DNA from: UBA4781 sp963674975 | GTDB lineage: Bacteria; Chloroflexota; Anaerolineae; Anaerolineales; Anaerolineaceae | Reading direction: 5' to 3' | Assembly: GCA_963674975.1 (NCBI GenBank) | Contig: OY771913.1 | Span: 2,108,001 to 2,172,000 of the forward strand | Length of the DNA: 64,000 nucleotides | Shown here: positions 26,928 through 35,335 of the stretch, one piece after another | How positions within the stretch are numbered: the stretch's first letter is position 1 | Layout: every line of letters starts with the position of its first letter | The notes under the pieces: generated by a model | Databases searched by the model: none | What the model was told of the DNA's origin: nothing | What the model saw: only the letters and a program-made list of their open reading frames with translations | Made by a program: the position numbers and the translations under genes

Positions 26928-26970
26928 TTGACGCGAACCTTGACCCATGTTATTATGAAAGTCCTTTCAT
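26928..26970 (+). promoter_or_regulatory. lacI-type regulator promoter with operator
   Basis: TTGACG (26928-26933), a 17-base spacer and TATTAT (26951-26956) form the promoter. A perfect palindrome ATGAAAG-TC-CTTTCAT (26955-26970) overlaps the -10 end and start site. The same operator type is found before the transporter operon at 28044, so the regulator very likely controls itself and that operon. Confidence 0.87.
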
Positions 26971-26994
26971 TAAAACAGGAATTTATTGATTATC

Positions 26995-28002
26995 ATGAAA
27001 AATGGGAAAAAAGCACCAACTATCTTTGATGTAGCAGAACTATCTGGTTTTAGTATTTCAACAGTTTCGCGGGTGATCAACACACCCGAAAAGGTCAATA
27101 TCAATACAAGGCAGATCGTTTTTGACGCAATTGAGAAGTTGGAATTTGTGCCAAAGGCGGAAGCCAGGGCGCGTGCTTTGCGGTTGATAGGACGGATCGG
27201 TGTGATCACTCCGTTCTTTACGGCTCCTTCTTTTGTTCAAAGGCTGCGCGGGATCGCCAGCTCGCTATCCAGAGAAAGCTTTGATCTGGTCATTTATACG
27301 GTTGATTCGAATAATAGGCTGCAGAGCTATCTCTCCAATTTGCCGCTCACCGGGAACCTGGACGGGTTGGTGATCATGTCGCTTCCGATCAGCAACGATG
27401 ATGCGCAGCGCTTGATCGATCACGATCTACCAACCGTATTAATTGAATATCCTCATCCTCATTTAAATAGCGTTGAAATTGACGATGTCGAAGGGGGAAG
27501 GCTGGCGACCGAATATCTAATTAAAAAAGGACACCAAAGGATCGCATTTCTTGGCGATACCGATCTACCGGAATACTCGATTCATCCGGTAAATCTCAGA
27601 CTCAGAGGGTTTCGACAGGCTGTAGAAGCTGCCGGCATTCAAGTGCCCGATGAATTCATCCGTCTGGCACCTTACAGCCAGGAAAAAGCCAGCCAGATCG
27701 CGAAAGAATTGATGGATTTGCCCGATCCGCCTACGGCGATCTTTGCTGCTACGGATCTTCAGGCATTGGGGGTCGTTAAAGCAGCACGGCAATTAAAGAT
27801 AAAGATCCCTGATGATCTGGCGGTCATTGGTTTTGACGATCTTGATATGGCTGAATTTGAAGATTTGACGACTGTTCGGCAGCATCTCGATGAATCGGGG
27901 CGGCTGGCAATTGAGATCTTGCTTTCCCATATTGCCGATACAGGGCGACCGATCCAGCATGTCTATTTACCACTAGAAATAGTACAAAGATTAACCGCAT
28001 AA
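26995..28002 (+). CDS. LacI family transcriptional repressor
   Basis: The protein has about 335 residues. The helix-turn-helix is TIFDVAELSGFSISTVSRVIN, with the hinge in AEARARALR. A periplasmic-binding-like effector domain follows (NLDGLVIMSLPIS; IAFLGDT; AIFAATDLQALGVVKAAR; DLAVIGFDD). I prefer the ATG at 26995; a TTG at 26986 is possible. Its target is the sugar import operon 28.18-34.68 kb, as shown by two matching operators. The effector is probably the imported sugar or a breakdown product. Confidence 0.93.
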   Translation: MKNGKKAPTIFDVAELSGFSISTVSRVINTPEKVNINTRQIVFDAIEKLEFVPKAEARARALRLIGRIGVITPFFTAPSFVQRLRGIASSLSRESFDLVIYTVDSNNRLQSYLSNLPLTGNLDGLVIMSLPISNDDAQRLIDHDLPTVLIEYPHPHLNSVEIDDVEGGRLATEYLIKKGHQRIAFLGDTDLPEYSIHPVNLRLRGFRQAVEAAGIQVPDEFIRLAPYSQEKASQIAKELMDLPDPPTAIFAATDLQALGVVKAARQLKIKIPDDLAVIGFDDLDMAEFEDLTTVRQHLDESGRLAIEILLSHIADTGRPIQHVYLPLEIVQRLTA

Positions 28003-28010
28003 ATATCTTG

Positions 28011-28059
28011 TTGCATTTCGAAATGTATTATGCTATTATCATAATGAAAGTGTTTTCAT
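28011..28059 (+). promoter_or_regulatory. Promoter and LacI-type operator of the sugar ABC operon
   Basis: TTGCAT (28011-28016), a 17-base spacer and TATTAT (28034-28039) are followed by ATGAAAG-TG-TTTTCAT (28044-28059). This is one base pair away from the perfect palindrome at 26955. The operator covers the expected start site, so repression by the neighbouring LacI protein is predicted. Confidence 0.87.
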
Positions 28060-28129
28060 GTAAGCTATTTTATTTCCTAATTTCAATAATTAACAAATTC
28101 GATATAGGAGGTGATTATTTGAGCAAATA

Positions 28130-28186
28130 ATGAAGATATATTTAAAAATAAAGTGTAAATTAAATTTGATAAGGAGAAGGAAATGA
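28130..28186 (+). CDS. Possible 18-residue leader peptide coupled to the sugar-binding protein gene
   Basis: A full-length Shine-Dalgarno (AGGAGGTGATT, 28106-28116) precedes a three-codon frame TTG AGC AAA TAA (28119-28130). The last A of its stop begins an ATG (28130) of an 18-codon frame rich in Lys, Ile and Arg. Its TGA (28184-28186) overlaps the ATG of the lipoprotein gene. The chain of overlaps suggests translational coupling. It may also be chance in an AT-rich leader. Confidence 0.4.
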   Translation: MKIYLKIKCKLNLIRRRK

Positions 28187-29547
28187 CAAAAAAAATTTTG
28201 ATGCTGCTTTCTTTGATAGTTGTTAGCGCAATGCTCTTAAGCGCGTGTGGGCAAACTAAAACAGCTACCGAAGCCCCATCCACAGACGCCGCTGCCGCAG
28301 AAGAAGTACAGACGTCTGCAGCGCCCACCTGTGGAACAGATCCGGTTGTTCTAAATGCATATTTCGAGACAGGTTTTGATCTTCCTTTTGTGCTTGCTGA
28401 AGAATTCACCAAGCAGTACCCGAATGTAACCTGGGATATCAAGCAGGACCAGTTCACAAACCTGATCAACGAAACACCGCGCCTTCTGGCTGGTGATAAC
28501 CCGCCGGATCTCATCAGACTACCAACCATGGTTTCATTTGCGAAACAGGGTTTGCTGATGAATCTGGATGGCTATGCAGCCGCGTTTGGCTGGGATGAGT
28601 GGCCAGTTCCACAGCTTGATCAAAACCGCGTATCGGAAGATGGCACCCGTGGCTACGGTTCTCTTTATGCGATGGGATTGAACTACAGTTTGACCGGCAT
28701 TTTCTACAATAAAGAACTTGCAGCCCAGATCGGAATGACCGAAGCACCTGCAACGCTTGCTGAATTTGATGAACTGCTTGCGGCAGCAAAAGATGCCGGA
28801 CTCCTCCCGATCATGCAGTGGGGTAGCGCAAAGAGCGGTATGGGGCTTGCTTTCCCGCTTCAGGCACTCATGGCATCTGTCGGTCCGGTAGGTCCGATCA
28901 ATGATTGGATTTATCAGAAAGAGGGTGCAACGATCGATACCGAATCGAACCTGGTGGCTGCCGAACATCTGCAGATGTGGATCGAAAACGGATACTTCCC
29001 TGAGGACATCAACGCCATCGAATATACCGATGCCAATGCTCGTTTTGCCGCCGGTGAAGGTGTCTTTATCTTCAACGGTGACTGGCAGAATGCTGGATAT
29101 GATACTGATATGCCTGGAAATGTCGGATTCTTCTTGATGCCGCCCGCAGAAGCCGGTGGCGACCCGGCAGCAATGTCTGCTCCACTGACATATGGTATAG
29201 CTGCAAATGCGAAAAACGCTGATTGCGCTGCTTTCTTCCTGAACTGGGTTGCATCTGACCCGACCGCTCGCGAGATTGATGTTACGGTCGGCGGTTCAAA
29301 TCCCGGTGGTCCTGCTGATGCAGTAATGCCAACAGTGACCGAAGGGTCTGTAACCAATGAAACCCTCGCTGCCGGACCTGTGATCGGTATGGCTGGCACT
29401 TCCATGGATTTCATTGCCAATGCTACCAGCGCGATTTTTGCGCAGGGCTGGACACCTGAGCTTCAAAAGATGGTTGGGGGATTACAGGATGCTGCAGGAT
29501 TGCTAGCAGCTGTCCAGGCTGAATATTTGCGTGAACTAGCTGAATAA
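28183..29547 (+). CDS. Sugar ABC transporter substrate-binding lipoprotein (family 1 type)
   Basis: The protein has 454 residues. Signal peptide and lipobox LSAC (Cys near residue 22) are followed by an Ala/Glu/Thr-rich linker and a solute-binding fold (VLNAYFETGFDLPFVLAEEF; GDNPPDLIRLPTMVSFAKQG; YAMGLNYSLTGIFYNKELA; FAAGEGVFIFNGDWQNAGY). Such proteins bind oligosaccharides or glycosides outside the membrane. AGGAGAAGG precedes the start. It is the first structural gene of the operon under the LacI operator. Confidence 0.93.
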   Translation: MTKKILMLLSLIVVSAMLLSACGQTKTATEAPSTDAAAAEEVQTSAAPTCGTDPVVLNAYFETGFDLPFVLAEEFTKQYPNVTWDIKQDQFTNLINETPRLLAGDNPPDLIRLPTMVSFAKQGLLMNLDGYAAAFGWDEWPVPQLDQNRVSEDGTRGYGSLYAMGLNYSLTGIFYNKELAAQIGMTEAPATLAEFDELLAAAKDAGLLPIMQWGSAKSGMGLAFPLQALMASVGPVGPINDWIYQKEGATIDTESNLVAAEHLQMWIENGYFPEDINAIEYTDANARFAAGEGVFIFNGDWQNAGYDTDMPGNVGFFLMPPAEAGGDPAAMSAPLTYGIAANAKNADCAAFFLNWVASDPTAREIDVTVGGSNPGGPADAVMPTVTEGSVTNETLAAGPVIGMAGTSMDFIANATSAIFAQGWTPELQKMVGGLQDAAGLLAAVQAEYLRELAE

Positions 29548-29566
29548 CCAAAGGAGCCGCGTGACG

Positions 29567-30538
29567 ATGCCTGCATCTTCTAAAACAAGAACTTCGTCTA
29601 CAAAGACAACAGACAGCGGCACAATGGCGCCCGTACCCTCCCGGCGATTCTTCTCCTTTTGGAAAGATAGCCGGGAGAAAACCAGGGGCTGGCTGTATGT
29701 TACGCCAGCCCTGGTGATGTATGCGGTGTTTGTGCTGATCCCGCTCATAATGAGTATTTATTTTTCATTCTTCCGCTGGAATGGTATCACTCCAATGAAG
29801 TGGGCAGGATTAAAAAACTATATCATGATCTTCGAAGTTCCTGATCTATTGGGGACAATTGTTAATGCCTTCAAACTGGTTCTTTTCTTTAGTTTTATTC
29901 CGGTAGCACTGGGTCTTATTGTTGCAAGCATTGTCCATCGTGTGGCATCCGGTCAGTTCGGGGAAATAGTCAGAACTGTTCTATTTCTACCGCAGGTTAT
30001 ACCGCTTGTTGCCGCGGGAATCATCTGGGGCTGGCTGCTGGCTCTTCCCGGATTGATCAATCAAATTATGAAAGCGATCGGTCTGGGTGCATTTACGCGT
30101 GCCTGGTTAGGAGATTTTACCTGGGCGCTTCCGGCTGTAGGGCTCATCGGAATTTGGGTCTTATTGGGTTTTTGCACCGTCTTGTTATTGACCGGCATCA
30201 CAAAGATCGATCCGGCTCTGTATGAATCTGCAAGGATCGATGGCGCCAGCTGGTTCAATGAATTCACTTCGATTACAATCCCTCTTCTTCGATACGAAAT
30301 TGGTGTTTGTCTCACCGTGACGGTGACGAACGCGCTTGCTGCTTTTGATATTGTGTATGTATCAACCGCTGGTGGACCCGGAAACTCGACATCTGTACCG
30401 GGCATCCAGATTTATATTCTTGCTTTCACCGAACAACGTATTGGCTTAGCATCGGCGCTGGCTGTATTGCTTATGATCCTGGTTCTTCTTGTGATTATCC
30501 CCATCCAACGCCTGAGTCGAGAGGAGGCGGGAAAATGA
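29567..30538 (+). CDS. Sugar ABC transporter permease (MalF/UgpA-like)
   Basis: I take the ATG at 29567 (AAGGAG 10 bases upstream); a GTG at 29561 is less well spaced. A Ser/Thr-rich cytoplasmic N-terminus leads to six membrane helices (WLYVTPALVMYAVFVLIPL near residue 43). The EAA-type loop lies near residue 220 (ALYESARIDGASWFNEFTSITIPLL). It forms a heterodimeric channel with the next gene product, which it overlaps by 4 bp. Confidence 0.93.
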   Translation: MPASSKTRTSSTKTTDSGTMAPVPSRRFFSFWKDSREKTRGWLYVTPALVMYAVFVLIPLIMSIYFSFFRWNGITPMKWAGLKNYIMIFEVPDLLGTIVNAFKLVLFFSFIPVALGLIVASIVHRVASGQFGEIVRTVLFLPQVIPLVAAGIIWGWLLALPGLINQIMKAIGLGAFTRAWLGDFTWALPAVGLIGIWVLLGFCTVLLLTGITKIDPALYESARIDGASWFNEFTSITIPLLRYEIGVCLTVTVTNALAAFDIVYVSTAGGPGNSTSVPGIQIYILAFTEQRIGLASALAVLLMILVLLVIIPIQRLSREEAGK

Positions 30539-31359
30539 AGATTGGACTTGGGGAGCGCATTACCGGAAGAGTCTTTCTGGTATTGATCATGTTAATGACC
30601 GTTTTACCCTTTATCAGTATTTTCATTACAGCACTGCATCCGTCAAATACAGTTCCACAAGGATTCGAATGGCCGGATGATCCCCAATGGGGAAACTTTA
30701 TTGAAGCATTTAAAGTAGCGAATATGACAAAGTTACTGGCTTCAAGTTCTTATATTGTTGTTGCAGTAGTACCGATAGCATTAATTATTTCTACAATGGC
30801 AGCTTTTGCCATTGGAATATTAAAAATACCCGGTTCGAACATATTATTGTTCTTGTTCGTATTTGGTTTGACGCTTCCTTTTGGAGGGATCATTGTTCCT
30901 CTCTACTATCTGGAGCGAATTATTGGAATTTACAACACTCGCCTGGCGATTGTGCTGCCGTTGATCGGGCTGTATATGCCATTTTCTGTTTTTTGGATGC
31001 GTGCACACTTTGTCAATATGCCTGTCGAAATTTCAGAGGCAGCAAAAATGGATGGCGCAAGTACATGGGATCTGTTCTGGCATATCCACAGACCGTTGGC
31101 TATGGGACCGATCACCTCACTTGGAATTCTGATGTCTGTATGGACGTGGAACCAGTTCCTGCTTGCGCTGGTCTTGGTGGAGGATCCCTCGCAGAGAACA
31201 ATGGCTGGAGCATTGGGCGCTTTTCAGGGTCATTATGCAACCAATGTTCCGTTATTATGCGCAGGAACGATCCTGATCCTGATCCCCACTCTGATCATTT
31301 TTGTCATATTCCAGCGCCAGATCATTGCAGCTTTGCTTCAAGGTTCGGTGAAAGGATGA
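30535..31359 (+). CDS. Sugar ABC transporter permease (MalG/UgpE-like)
   Basis: The protein has 274 residues and six membrane helices, with the EAA loop near residue 175 (EISEAAKMDGASTWDLFWHIHRPLAMG). Its start overlaps the stop of the partner permease (ATGA). No ATP-binding subunit lies in this operon, so a shared MsmX/MalK-type ATPase encoded elsewhere must drive import. Confidence 0.93.
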   Translation: MKIGLGERITGRVFLVLIMLMTVLPFISIFITALHPSNTVPQGFEWPDDPQWGNFIEAFKVANMTKLLASSSYIVVAVVPIALIISTMAAFAIGILKIPGSNILLFLFVFGLTLPFGGIIVPLYYLERIIGIYNTRLAIVLPLIGLYMPFSVFWMRAHFVNMPVEISEAAKMDGASTWDLFWHIHRPLAMGPITSLGILMSVWTWNQFLLALVLVEDPSQRTMAGALGAFQGHYATNVPLLCAGTILILIPTLIIFVIFQRQIIAALLQGSVKG

Positions 31360-31533
31360 AAAGAATTCTTTCTACTTATCTATATGTAAATTGGAATTCC
31401 ATTAAAAGTAGTTTGCTTTTTAATGATTCCTTACTGTGCTTGGTTAAGCGTTTTAGAAAAGTATAGTTCACTGAATGCTTTTCTTTTGTTCATTAGTATG
31501 ATCTTAAAAAATTATGTGTGTAATGAGGCGTTT

Positions 31534-32187
31534 ATGAAAGGTGATATTGTTGTCATACAGGAACACCATAAAAAAGTTGCGCAGACGATCGTCCCTCAGA
31601 TAATCGAAAAGATTAAAGAGAAGGATTCGATCTATACGATAACCGTCGCGGGCGAATCAGGTAGTGGAAAATCTGAAATAAGCCAGGCGATTGCTGATGA
31701 GTTAAAAAAGGTTGGAATCCTTACTGTGGTTTTTGGGCAGGATGATTATTTCTTCCTTCCTCCTAAGCAAAACAGCCTAAAACGACGTCAGGATCCTGAT
31801 TGGCTGGGTCCACATATCGAAGTAAATCTTGAATTATTAACCCAAAACTTAAAAGATGCCGTTAGGGGAAAACCGGAGATTTTAAAACCGCTGGTTGATT
31901 ACAATACCGATAAGATAGAGACACAGGTTATTAATTTAGATGATGTAAAAGTTATTATTACCGAGGGGACTTATACATCTCTTCTTAAAAATATCGATAC
32001 TAAGATTTTCATCAATCGGAATTGGCTGCAAACATTGGAGCACCGCAGAAAACGAAACAGGGGGAACGAAGTGCACGATCCATTTACCGAAAGCATTCTG
32101 GCAATCGAACATAAGATCATCGCGGGGCATAAATATCTGGCAGATTTTCTCGTCACGGATGATTATGATGTAGAAAAAGTTGATTGA
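31534..32187 (+). CDS. P-loop kinase of the uridine kinase/phosphoribulokinase-like group
   Basis: I choose the ATG at 31534, with TGAGG 5 bases upstream; the frame opens at 31423 without support. The protein has 217 residues. Walker A is GESGSGKSE near residue 37, then VVFGQDDYFFLPP with the catalytic Asp, KPLVDYNTDKI and IITEGTYTSLL. A lid segment HRRKRNRGNEVHDPFTESIL follows. The family phosphorylates small hydroxylated substrates (uridine, pantothenate, glycerate, ribulose-5-P). It overlaps or abuts the phosphorylase gene behind it, so it probably phosphorylates a sugar or glycerate released there. Confidence 0.8.
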   Translation: MKGDIVVIQEHHKKVAQTIVPQIIEKIKEKDSIYTITVAGESGSGKSEISQAIADELKKVGILTVVFGQDDYFFLPPKQNSLKRRQDPDWLGPHIEVNLELLTQNLKDAVRGKPEILKPLVDYNTDKIETQVINLDDVKVIITEGTYTSLLKNIDTKIFINRNWLQTLEHRRKRNRGNEVHDPFTESILAIEHKIIAGHKYLADFLVTDDYDVEKVD

Positions 32188-32189
32188 TC

Positions 32190-33662
32190 ATGGAGCTTGA
32201 AAACAAGGTTCAATTAATTACATATCCTGATTCGTTGGGTGGAGATTTACCAGTGCTTAACTTTGTGCTGGGAAAATATTTTCCCGGTTTATTCAAAGGA
32301 GGGATCCATATTCTGCCTCCATTTCCATCTTCCGGCGATAGAGGATTTGCCCCTTTGACCTATATGGAAATAGAACCGAAATTTGGAACATGGAATGATA
32401 TTAAGAAAATTGGAAAAGACTATCCAATTCTTCTTGATCTCATGGTCAACCATATGTCGGCGAAAACCGTATACTTTCAGGATTTTCTTGAAAAGGGCAG
32501 AGGATCAAAATATGCTGACCTCTTTATTACACTGGATAAAATTTGGAAAGATGGATTGCCGAAGCAGGAAGATGTCGACAAAATATTTTTACGAAGAAAA
32601 GAACCATATTCAGAGTTTTTGATCAAACAAACCGGGGAAAGAGAAAAAGTCTGGACTACGTTCGGGAAAACTGACCCATCGGAGCAAATTGATATTGATA
32701 TTCATTCTTCGTTTGCGAAGGACATAATTAAAGACTCTATAAAAAAGTTCAGCGAAAATAATGTCAAGATCGTCCGCCTGGACGCTGTGGGTTATGTGAT
32801 CAAGAAATTGGGAACTTCGTGCTTTTTCGTGGAACCTGAGATCTATGAGTATCTTGACTGGATCAGTGAACTTGCCCATTCTTTTGATATAGAAATACTG
32901 CCAGAAATTCATTCTGAACATAAAACCCAGTATGAGATCGCAAAAAAAGGTTTCTGGATCTATGATTTTATGCTGCCTTATTTCGTTCTGGATGCTTTTA
33001 TAAACAAGACCAGCAAAAGGTTGAAAGAATATCTGAAAACCAGACCTCATAATCAATTTACCATGCTTGATTGTCATGATGGTGTACCCGTAAAACCGGA
33101 TATCAATGGCTTGTACACCCATGCGGATGTGCAGAAAGTTGTCGACACCTGCCTGGAGCGGGGAGCGAATTTGAGCCTGATCATGTCTCCTTCTGCGAAA
33201 GACCCCAATGGTTTTAACGTGCACCAAATTCGATGTTCCTATTACTCAATGCTTGACTGCGATGATACGGCTTATCTGGCAGCCCGGGCGGTTCAATTTT
33301 TCGCGCCGGGAATACCGCAGGTTTATTATGTAGGGCTGCTCGCCGGTGAGAATGATGATGGGTCGGTAAAAAAGACCGGTGAGGGACGGGAAATAAACCG
33401 CCATAATTTTTCGCTTGAAGAGATCGACCGGGCAGCCAGGAAAGATGTGGTAAAAAAGTTGATCCGATTGATCCGGTTTAGAAATGATCATCCGGCATTT
33501 GATGGAACATTTGAGGTTGAATCCAGCAGTGATGTTGAATTGATCCTTGCCTGGCATAAAGGCGACCTTTTTACCAGACTGGTTGTGCGGTTTGATCCCA
33601 TTTCTGCCGAGATTTTTTATAATGAACCCGATAATAAAAAAGTTGATGTTATGAAACTATAA
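32190..33662 (+). CDS. GH13_18 sucrose-phosphorylase-like glycoside phosphorylase
   Basis: The protein has 490 residues. Family features are KVQLITYPDSLGGDLP at the start, GGIHILPPFPSSGDRGF, LDLMVNHMS, the nucleophile Asp in VRLDAVGYV near residue 196, the acid/base Glu in ILPEIHSEHKTQ near 235 and LDCHDGV. These enzymes split an alpha-glucoside with phosphate to alpha-glucose-1-phosphate. Where sucrose phosphorylase has Pro134 and Tyr344 (Bifidobacterium numbering), this protein shows Arg (KIFLRRKEP) and His (FNVHQI). From memory of the family this points to an anionic acceptor such as fructose-6-phosphate or glycerate rather than fructose. The acceptor is therefore open. The start may be a TTG at 32184. 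Confidence 0.88.
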   Translation: MELENKVQLITYPDSLGGDLPVLNFVLGKYFPGLFKGGIHILPPFPSSGDRGFAPLTYMEIEPKFGTWNDIKKIGKDYPILLDLMVNHMSAKTVYFQDFLEKGRGSKYADLFITLDKIWKDGLPKQEDVDKIFLRRKEPYSEFLIKQTGEREKVWTTFGKTDPSEQIDIDIHSSFAKDIIKDSIKKFSENNVKIVRLDAVGYVIKKLGTSCFFVEPEIYEYLDWISELAHSFDIEILPEIHSEHKTQYEIAKKGFWIYDFMLPYFVLDAFINKTSKRLKEYLKTRPHNQFTMLDCHDGVPVKPDINGLYTHADVQKVVDTCLERGANLSLIMSPSAKDPNGFNVHQIRCSYYSMLDCDDTAYLAARAVQFFAPGIPQVYYVGLLAGENDDGSVKKTGEGREINRHNFSLEEIDRAARKDVVKKLIRLIRFRNDHPAFDGTFEVESSSDVELILAWHKGDLFTRLVVRFDPISAEIFYNEPDNKKVDVMKL

Positions 33663-33708
33663 TACTTAAACAATTGATCGAAATGATGAAGGAAGCGTAA
33701 AGGGAAAT

Positions 33709-34683
33709 ATGCCATTAACTTTTGATTTTCCATTTGAGAAGCTGGTCAACTACAGGGGGATCAATCCGGCACCGAAAGACTTTGATGCGTTCTGGGATTC
33801 CGGCTTGCAGGAAATGCGGGAAATTGATCCAAAGATTGAGTTAAAGCCTTCGACATTCAAGACATCTTTCTGCGATTGCCTTGACCTGTTCTTTACGGGT
33901 GTAGAAGAAGCCAGAGTGCATGCAAAACTATTAAAGCCTTTCAATATCAAATCAGCTAATCCTGCTGTCCTGATGCTTCATGGATACACGGGCAGCGCTG
34001 GTGATTGGATCGATAAGCTTGGTTTTGCTGCCCAGGGTTTTCTTGTTGCCGCTCTTGACTGCCGCGGGCAGGGAGGCGCTTCACAAGACCCCGGCGGTGT
34101 AAGCGGGAATACGCAGCATGGGCATATCATTCGCGGTCTTGAGGATGCTCTAAACGGTTCCCCCGAAAAATTGTTGTACCGGCAGATATTTCTGGATACC
34201 GCTCAACTGGCAAAAATAGTCATGGATATGCCGGAGGTCGATCCAGACCGAGTGGCAGCGATGGGAGGCAGTCAGGGGGGTGCTTTGACGATCGCCTGTG
34301 CTGCCCTTGAACCACGGATTAAAAAGATCGCCCCCGTCTATCCGTTCTTGAGCGACTATAAACGGGTCTGGCAGATGGACCAGGGGAAAGAAGCGTATGT
34401 TGAACTGCGGGAATATTTCCGCTTATTTGATCCTCTGCATAAGAATGAAGAAAAGATCTTTGAAAAATTAGGCTATATCGATATCCAGAACCTTGCTCAT
34501 CGTGTAAAAGCAGAGGTTTTATGGGGAATCGGTTTGATGGATATGGTTTGTCCTCCCTCATCGCAGTTTGCTGTATATAACAAAATCGAATCTCCGAAAA
34601 AGATGGAGATCTATCCTGATTTCGAGCATGAATACTTACCAGGTTTTATTGACAAGAGCTTTGCGTTCTTTATGGGATTGTGA
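33709..34683 (+). CDS. CE7 acetyl esterase (acetyl xylan esterase / cephalosporin-C deacetylase family)
   Basis: The protein has 324 residues with an alpha/beta-hydrolase fold. RGQGG (LDCRGQGGASQDPGG) and GGSQGGAL (Ser nucleophile near residue 187) are the CE7 signatures. The Asp lies in GIGLMDMVCPPS and the His in FEHEYLPG. The enzyme removes acetyl groups from short xylo-oligosaccharides or other sugars and normally lies in the cytoplasm, consistent with no signal peptide. It lies 46 bp after the phosphorylase gene and probably belongs to the same operon, which hints that the imported sugar is acetylated. Confidence 0.92.
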   Translation: MPLTFDFPFEKLVNYRGINPAPKDFDAFWDSGLQEMREIDPKIELKPSTFKTSFCDCLDLFFTGVEEARVHAKLLKPFNIKSANPAVLMLHGYTGSAGDWIDKLGFAAQGFLVAALDCRGQGGASQDPGGVSGNTQHGHIIRGLEDALNGSPEKLLYRQIFLDTAQLAKIVMDMPEVDPDRVAAMGGSQGGALTIACAALEPRIKKIAPVYPFLSDYKRVWQMDQGKEAYVELREYFRLFDPLHKNEEKIFEKLGYIDIQNLAHRVKAEVLWGIGLMDMVCPPSSQFAVYNKIESPKKMEIYPDFEHEYLPGFIDKSFAFFMGL

Positions 34684-34705
34684 TAAAGATCGATTTAAAT
34701 CCAAA

Positions 34706-34736
34706 GTGCTCCCAACACGACGCCAATCGTGTAGTA
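34706..34736 (-). repeat. Imperfect repeat copy A near dodecin gene
   Basis: A 24-base core TCCCAACACGACGCC... (34710 onward) matches a second copy at 35198 with about six differences, all transitions. Read on the minus strand, both copies translate to a similar short hydrophobic tail (IGVVLGA versus VGIALGT). It may be the remnant of a duplicated gene end or of a tRNA-Arg. Confidence 0.4.
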
Positions 34737-34834
34737 ACGTACCCGATCCTTTGCTTCTATATAATTTTGCCCAATAAATAGAAAATTGACACTAAAAATA
34801 ATGCTTTTTCTCCGACAAAAAATAACAAAAAACT

Positions 34835-35041
34835 TCAATCTACTAAAACAAAAGTAACTTTCATCAAAACAAAATATTCGGAAATACTTCCATTCTCGTC
34901 TACCTTCACCTCAAAATCCTTCACCCATGCAGATTTTACATTTTTGAGAGTTTTATTCGCTCGTGCGATCCCTTCACGAATGGCATCATCGAAACTTTTT
35001 GAAGATGATGCTTTGATCTCTGTTATTTTTGCCACGCTCAT
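34835..35041 (-). CDS. Dodecin family flavin-binding protein
   Basis: The 68-residue protein has the dodecin pattern: KITEIKASSSKSFDDAIREGIARANKTLKNV near the N-terminus, WVKDFEV in the middle and a beta strand at the end. Dodecins form hollow dodecamers that store riboflavin or FMN and protect the cell from free flavin. GGAG lies 7 bases before the ATG (minus strand). It stands alone in an AT-rich zone between two copies of a short repeat. Confidence 0.93.
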   Translation of the reverse strand: MSVAKITEIKASSSKSFDDAIREGIARANKTLKNVKSAWVKDFEVKVDENGSISEYFVLMKVTFVLVD

Positions 35042-35335
35042 TTTATTCTCCTTTTTAATTGGAACTTTATACTCTAATGTTTATAATATAGAAAATCCTG
35101 ATGGAGATTTCAATTGGGGATACTCTGTAGAAATTTGGCAGATTTTTATTATTCCGGAATTTTTTTCTGATAAGTTATTGGAAAGAATAAAAAGGCGTTC
35201 CCAGCGCGATGCCAACCGCAGCCGATTAATTCGAAGTTTGATGTTTTAGTATACATGAAAGAAAAACCTTGCTATTCTAATCTATCCTGTTTCTCTTGAT
35301 TAGAACGACTATTTAAACTGAGTACCCTACGATAA
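35042..35335. other. AT-rich gap without a convincing gene
   Basis: This gap holds the upstream region of the dodecin gene, repeat copy B (35194-35237) and AT-rich DNA. The plus-strand frame 34944-35249 overlaps dodecin on the opposite strand for a third of its length and has no ribosome site, so I reject it as a gene. Confidence 0.6.
35194..35237 (-). repeat. Repeat copy B, resembling the 3' half of tRNA-Arg
   Basis: By eye, 35 of 45 positions match the 3' half of the intact tRNA-Arg at 40956-41028 when one base is deleted, including ATTCGAAGT over the anticodon loop. The T-loop is altered, so it cannot be a working tRNA. It also matches copy A at 34706. A decayed tRNA or tRNA-derived repeat is the likely origin. 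Confidence 0.45.

Noticed and set aside
34944..35249. Plus-strand 101-codon frame opposite dodecin
   Set aside because: One third is antisense to a clear dodecin gene, no ribosome site precedes it and the rest is low-quality AT-rich sequence.
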